Of a DNA stretch of 64,000 nucleotides, positions 62,116 through 64,000 are shown in pieces. The notes under the pieces are model-generated. The model did not search any database. It was not told the origin of the DNA and worked only from the letters and a program-made list of their open reading frames with translations. The position numbers and the translations under genes were made by a program. Numbering within the stretch: the stretch's first letter is position 1; every line of letters begins with the position of its first letter. Source of the DNA: Epiperipatus broadwayi (Eukaryota > Onychophora > Udeonychophora > Euonychophora > Peripatidae); the NCBI GenBank assembly GCA_028023455.1, contig JAQFVV010006313.1:3325147-3389146 (forward strand), given 5' to 3'.

Positions 62116-64000
62116 AACCCGGTGACCCGCTACTGCTACTGCAGACACTATTCTCCTTTTGGCTTTTCTGTTGACGATTCCTGTTTTTACGAACCCGCTG
62201 TGTTCTATCGTCCGAGGTTACATAATGTTTTGTGAAAATAATTTCAAACACATATACACGTACGCTTTTATTTGTTTCATACGTAGATTCAGATTGAACC
62301 CGAGTAATAGGCGCCAGGAGAACCTTTACAAGCTCGCCACGCACGTGCACACGCTCACTCAACTATATCACAGAACATGCCCAAGCATCACTCCAGCGGA
62401 CAGCAAGAAACGAACACAGCAACACTATTTCCGAACTAGATCGCACATTACCGTTAAAACAATATTAAAACACCTTTATCACTGTTGGGCCCGCCCTATA
62501 TCCCCCAGAATAAATTAACCATAACTTAACATTAACATAAGAATTGTATGACAAATATAAACGCTATAAATATACTTAAATCTTAACTAAAATATTAAAT
62601 GTACCCGTTCAAATTATACAACATAGATCACTCTCGCACTCATTCAACATTATTGAAATAAATTTGAAATTCCAAGCGATCAATAAAAGAATTATTAATT
62701 AAATGAATGATTTATTTAGAAAAACTGGGTAAATAAAATTATCATGCAGATATATGATTTAGTAAGTCTAGATAACATAATTACGGAATTAGGTATGAAT
62801 TTGTACAGATATTTGCTGAATCTTAATTGTACATATGATTCTGGTTGAGTTCTTTAGTAATTCAATTTGGTCATTAGTAATTTTATCATTTTACACTTAA
62901 TGTCTGTAAACCGTTCTCCACTTTAAAGTTATTTTAGCTGGTGCATGAATGTGTGAGCAAATGTTAAAATATAACTACCTGTGGAACGAGAAGACTGTAA
63001 TGGGATCCTGAGCGATGTTTTCTTTAATTCAGCATGCCGGCTTTTGGTGAGGCTTCCAGGGCGTGTGTGGTCCTTGAGTTCATTTTCTCCGAGGTTGAGA
63101 GCATTCTAGGATCGATCAGCGGTGCCAGGTGCGAAGGTTCGGCGGCCAAGCCGCGAATTTTGGATTCAGCAACGCATTTCGTCTACGGTATCACACAAAG
63201 TTTAGGTTAAGAAGTCCAAGTACTTAATCAGCAGCTCTGCCAAAAAATTAATAATACTTTCTGCTAAAATTCAAAGTAATTTCGCCTTCCACAACTCTTA
63301 ATCAATGATTAATTGTCAATTTAATGTCTCTCCAGTTCTGTCTTGCCTTTTTCTTCTCTTCTTTCCCGCCACGACACCTTGAATTTTTCCTCCAATCTCT
63401 GTCATGCACTCATGAGTCATTAGTTCTTATTTGCTAATCAAGGATCCTCTTTATTTAATAGTTTCTGTGACATTTGCACCACGTGGGAATTTAATTTAGT
63501 TTTTCCATTTTTCTTACATATTGTTTTAGCTGGAGCCAGAAGTCTAAGTAGTACAATAGCAGTGTACACTTTTTATCACCTCTGTTTCTAAATTTGGATT
63601 GTTATCTAGACTTTACCAACATACATCCTGCTTATTGTTTCAAATTCTCTAAATTTTAATCTACTAATTGCCCCCCCATTCAAAATATCTTAGATCGCTT
63701 GGAATCTTTTAACCTATTGCAGATTAATTAATTTACTTATCTTTTTTCTTTCTTTTTTGTTTAAAAATGATTTAATAAAAAATTTCTAATTTGTTCTCGA
63801 TCATTCTTTTTTTTAAAACGAAATAACAAAAAAAGCAAACTTACAAATAATGATTCTCATAAATTAATTCCTCAAAAAAAATAAAAACTCTTTTAATTTT
63901 AGTTCAATAAATCTGACAGGTACTCTTGTATAGCTGCGATCTGCTTTAGAAACGGCTGTTTCTCGTTTATTCTTAAAACAAGATCGTTTTTTAAAAAGTT
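62113..64000 (+). mobile_element. LTR-like element start, runs off the window
   Basis: TGTAACCCGGTGACCCGCTA begins right after a TA array, as at 31190 and 56206. The sequence is less AT-rich than average at 62113-62520 and again at 62980-63230 (GATCAGCGGTGCCAGGTGCG). This resembles the GC-richer inner blocks of the other two LTR-like elements, though I see no base-level match. The 119-codon frame at 62159-62518 has no motif, and a minus-strand frame overlaps it. No second boundary lies within the window. Confidence 0.5.

Noticed and set aside
62159-62518. 119-codon plus-strand frame as a gene
   Set aside because: It lies in the higher-GC part of an LTR-like sequence, has no motif, and a minus-strand frame of similar length overlaps it.

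Overview
This is an AT-rich stretch of a eukaryotic nuclear genome, almost certainly a metazoan and probably an invertebrate. It holds very long microsatellites, decayed retrotransposons (Penelope-like, several LINEs, LTR-like), tRNA-derived sequences and many fold-back repeat families. CpG-to-TpG/CpA differences between repeat copies suggest cytosine methylation. The mix of GATA, AAT and TA arrays with Penelope-like elements would fit a mollusc such as a cephalopod, but nothing seen is diagnostic. I find no intact host protein-coding gene, no rRNA and no CRISPR. Nearly all open frames are chance frames, frames inside microsatellites or fragments of dead transposons.

Layout. 0-2.3 kb: a dead Penelope-like reverse transcriptase (RT) on the minus strand and a tiny tRNA-Gly-like SINE with target-site duplication. 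3-5.1 kb: a MITE with perfect 79-bp inverted termini and a fold-back family (D). 5.7-8.7 kb: a minus-strand LINE (endonuclease plus RT) split by a 1.2-kb element with 37-bp terminal inverted repeats (TIRs), which carries an unusually clean 81-codon frame. 9.3-12.7 kb: fold-back family A, a duplicated promoter-like cassette and fold-back family B. 13.0-15.1 kb: a 5'-truncated LINE. 15.6-19.0 kb: a decayed Penelope-like element preceded by a second copy of its own 3' end, running straight into a 553-bp GATA array. 19.8-21.3 kb: tandem family C, related to B. 22.9-23.7 kb: a homopolymer-rich stretch and a hairpin. 26.4-28.1 kb: a 1.4-kb family-B inverted repeat and an AAT array.

28.2-31.2 kb holds scattered coding relics. 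31.2-37.5 kb holds two 2.7-kb direct repeats around a 0.95-kb core, with a polypurine tract just before the second repeat and TA-repeat DNA on both outer sides: a non-coding LTR-retrotransposon-like element. 37.6-40.2 kb is a cluster of family-A arms, 41.6 kb a tRNA-like relic, and 43.7-46.3 kb has TA arrays. 46.5-51.2 kb has coding relics and another dead LINE that runs into an AAT array. 56.2-58.7 kb is bounded like a solo LTR. 59.3-60.6 kb has two nearly identical head-to-tail 3' ends of a LINE. 60.6-62.0 kb is a tandem duplication. From 62.1 kb another LTR-like sequence runs off the window.

The parts do not form a pathway. What unites them is repeat biology: three LTR-like elements begin TGTA(A)C directly next to TA repeats, three microsatellites start at retroelement 3' ends, and at least four fold-back families recur as palindromes, half copies and head-to-tail copies. 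All calls come from reading the sequence; no database search was possible.
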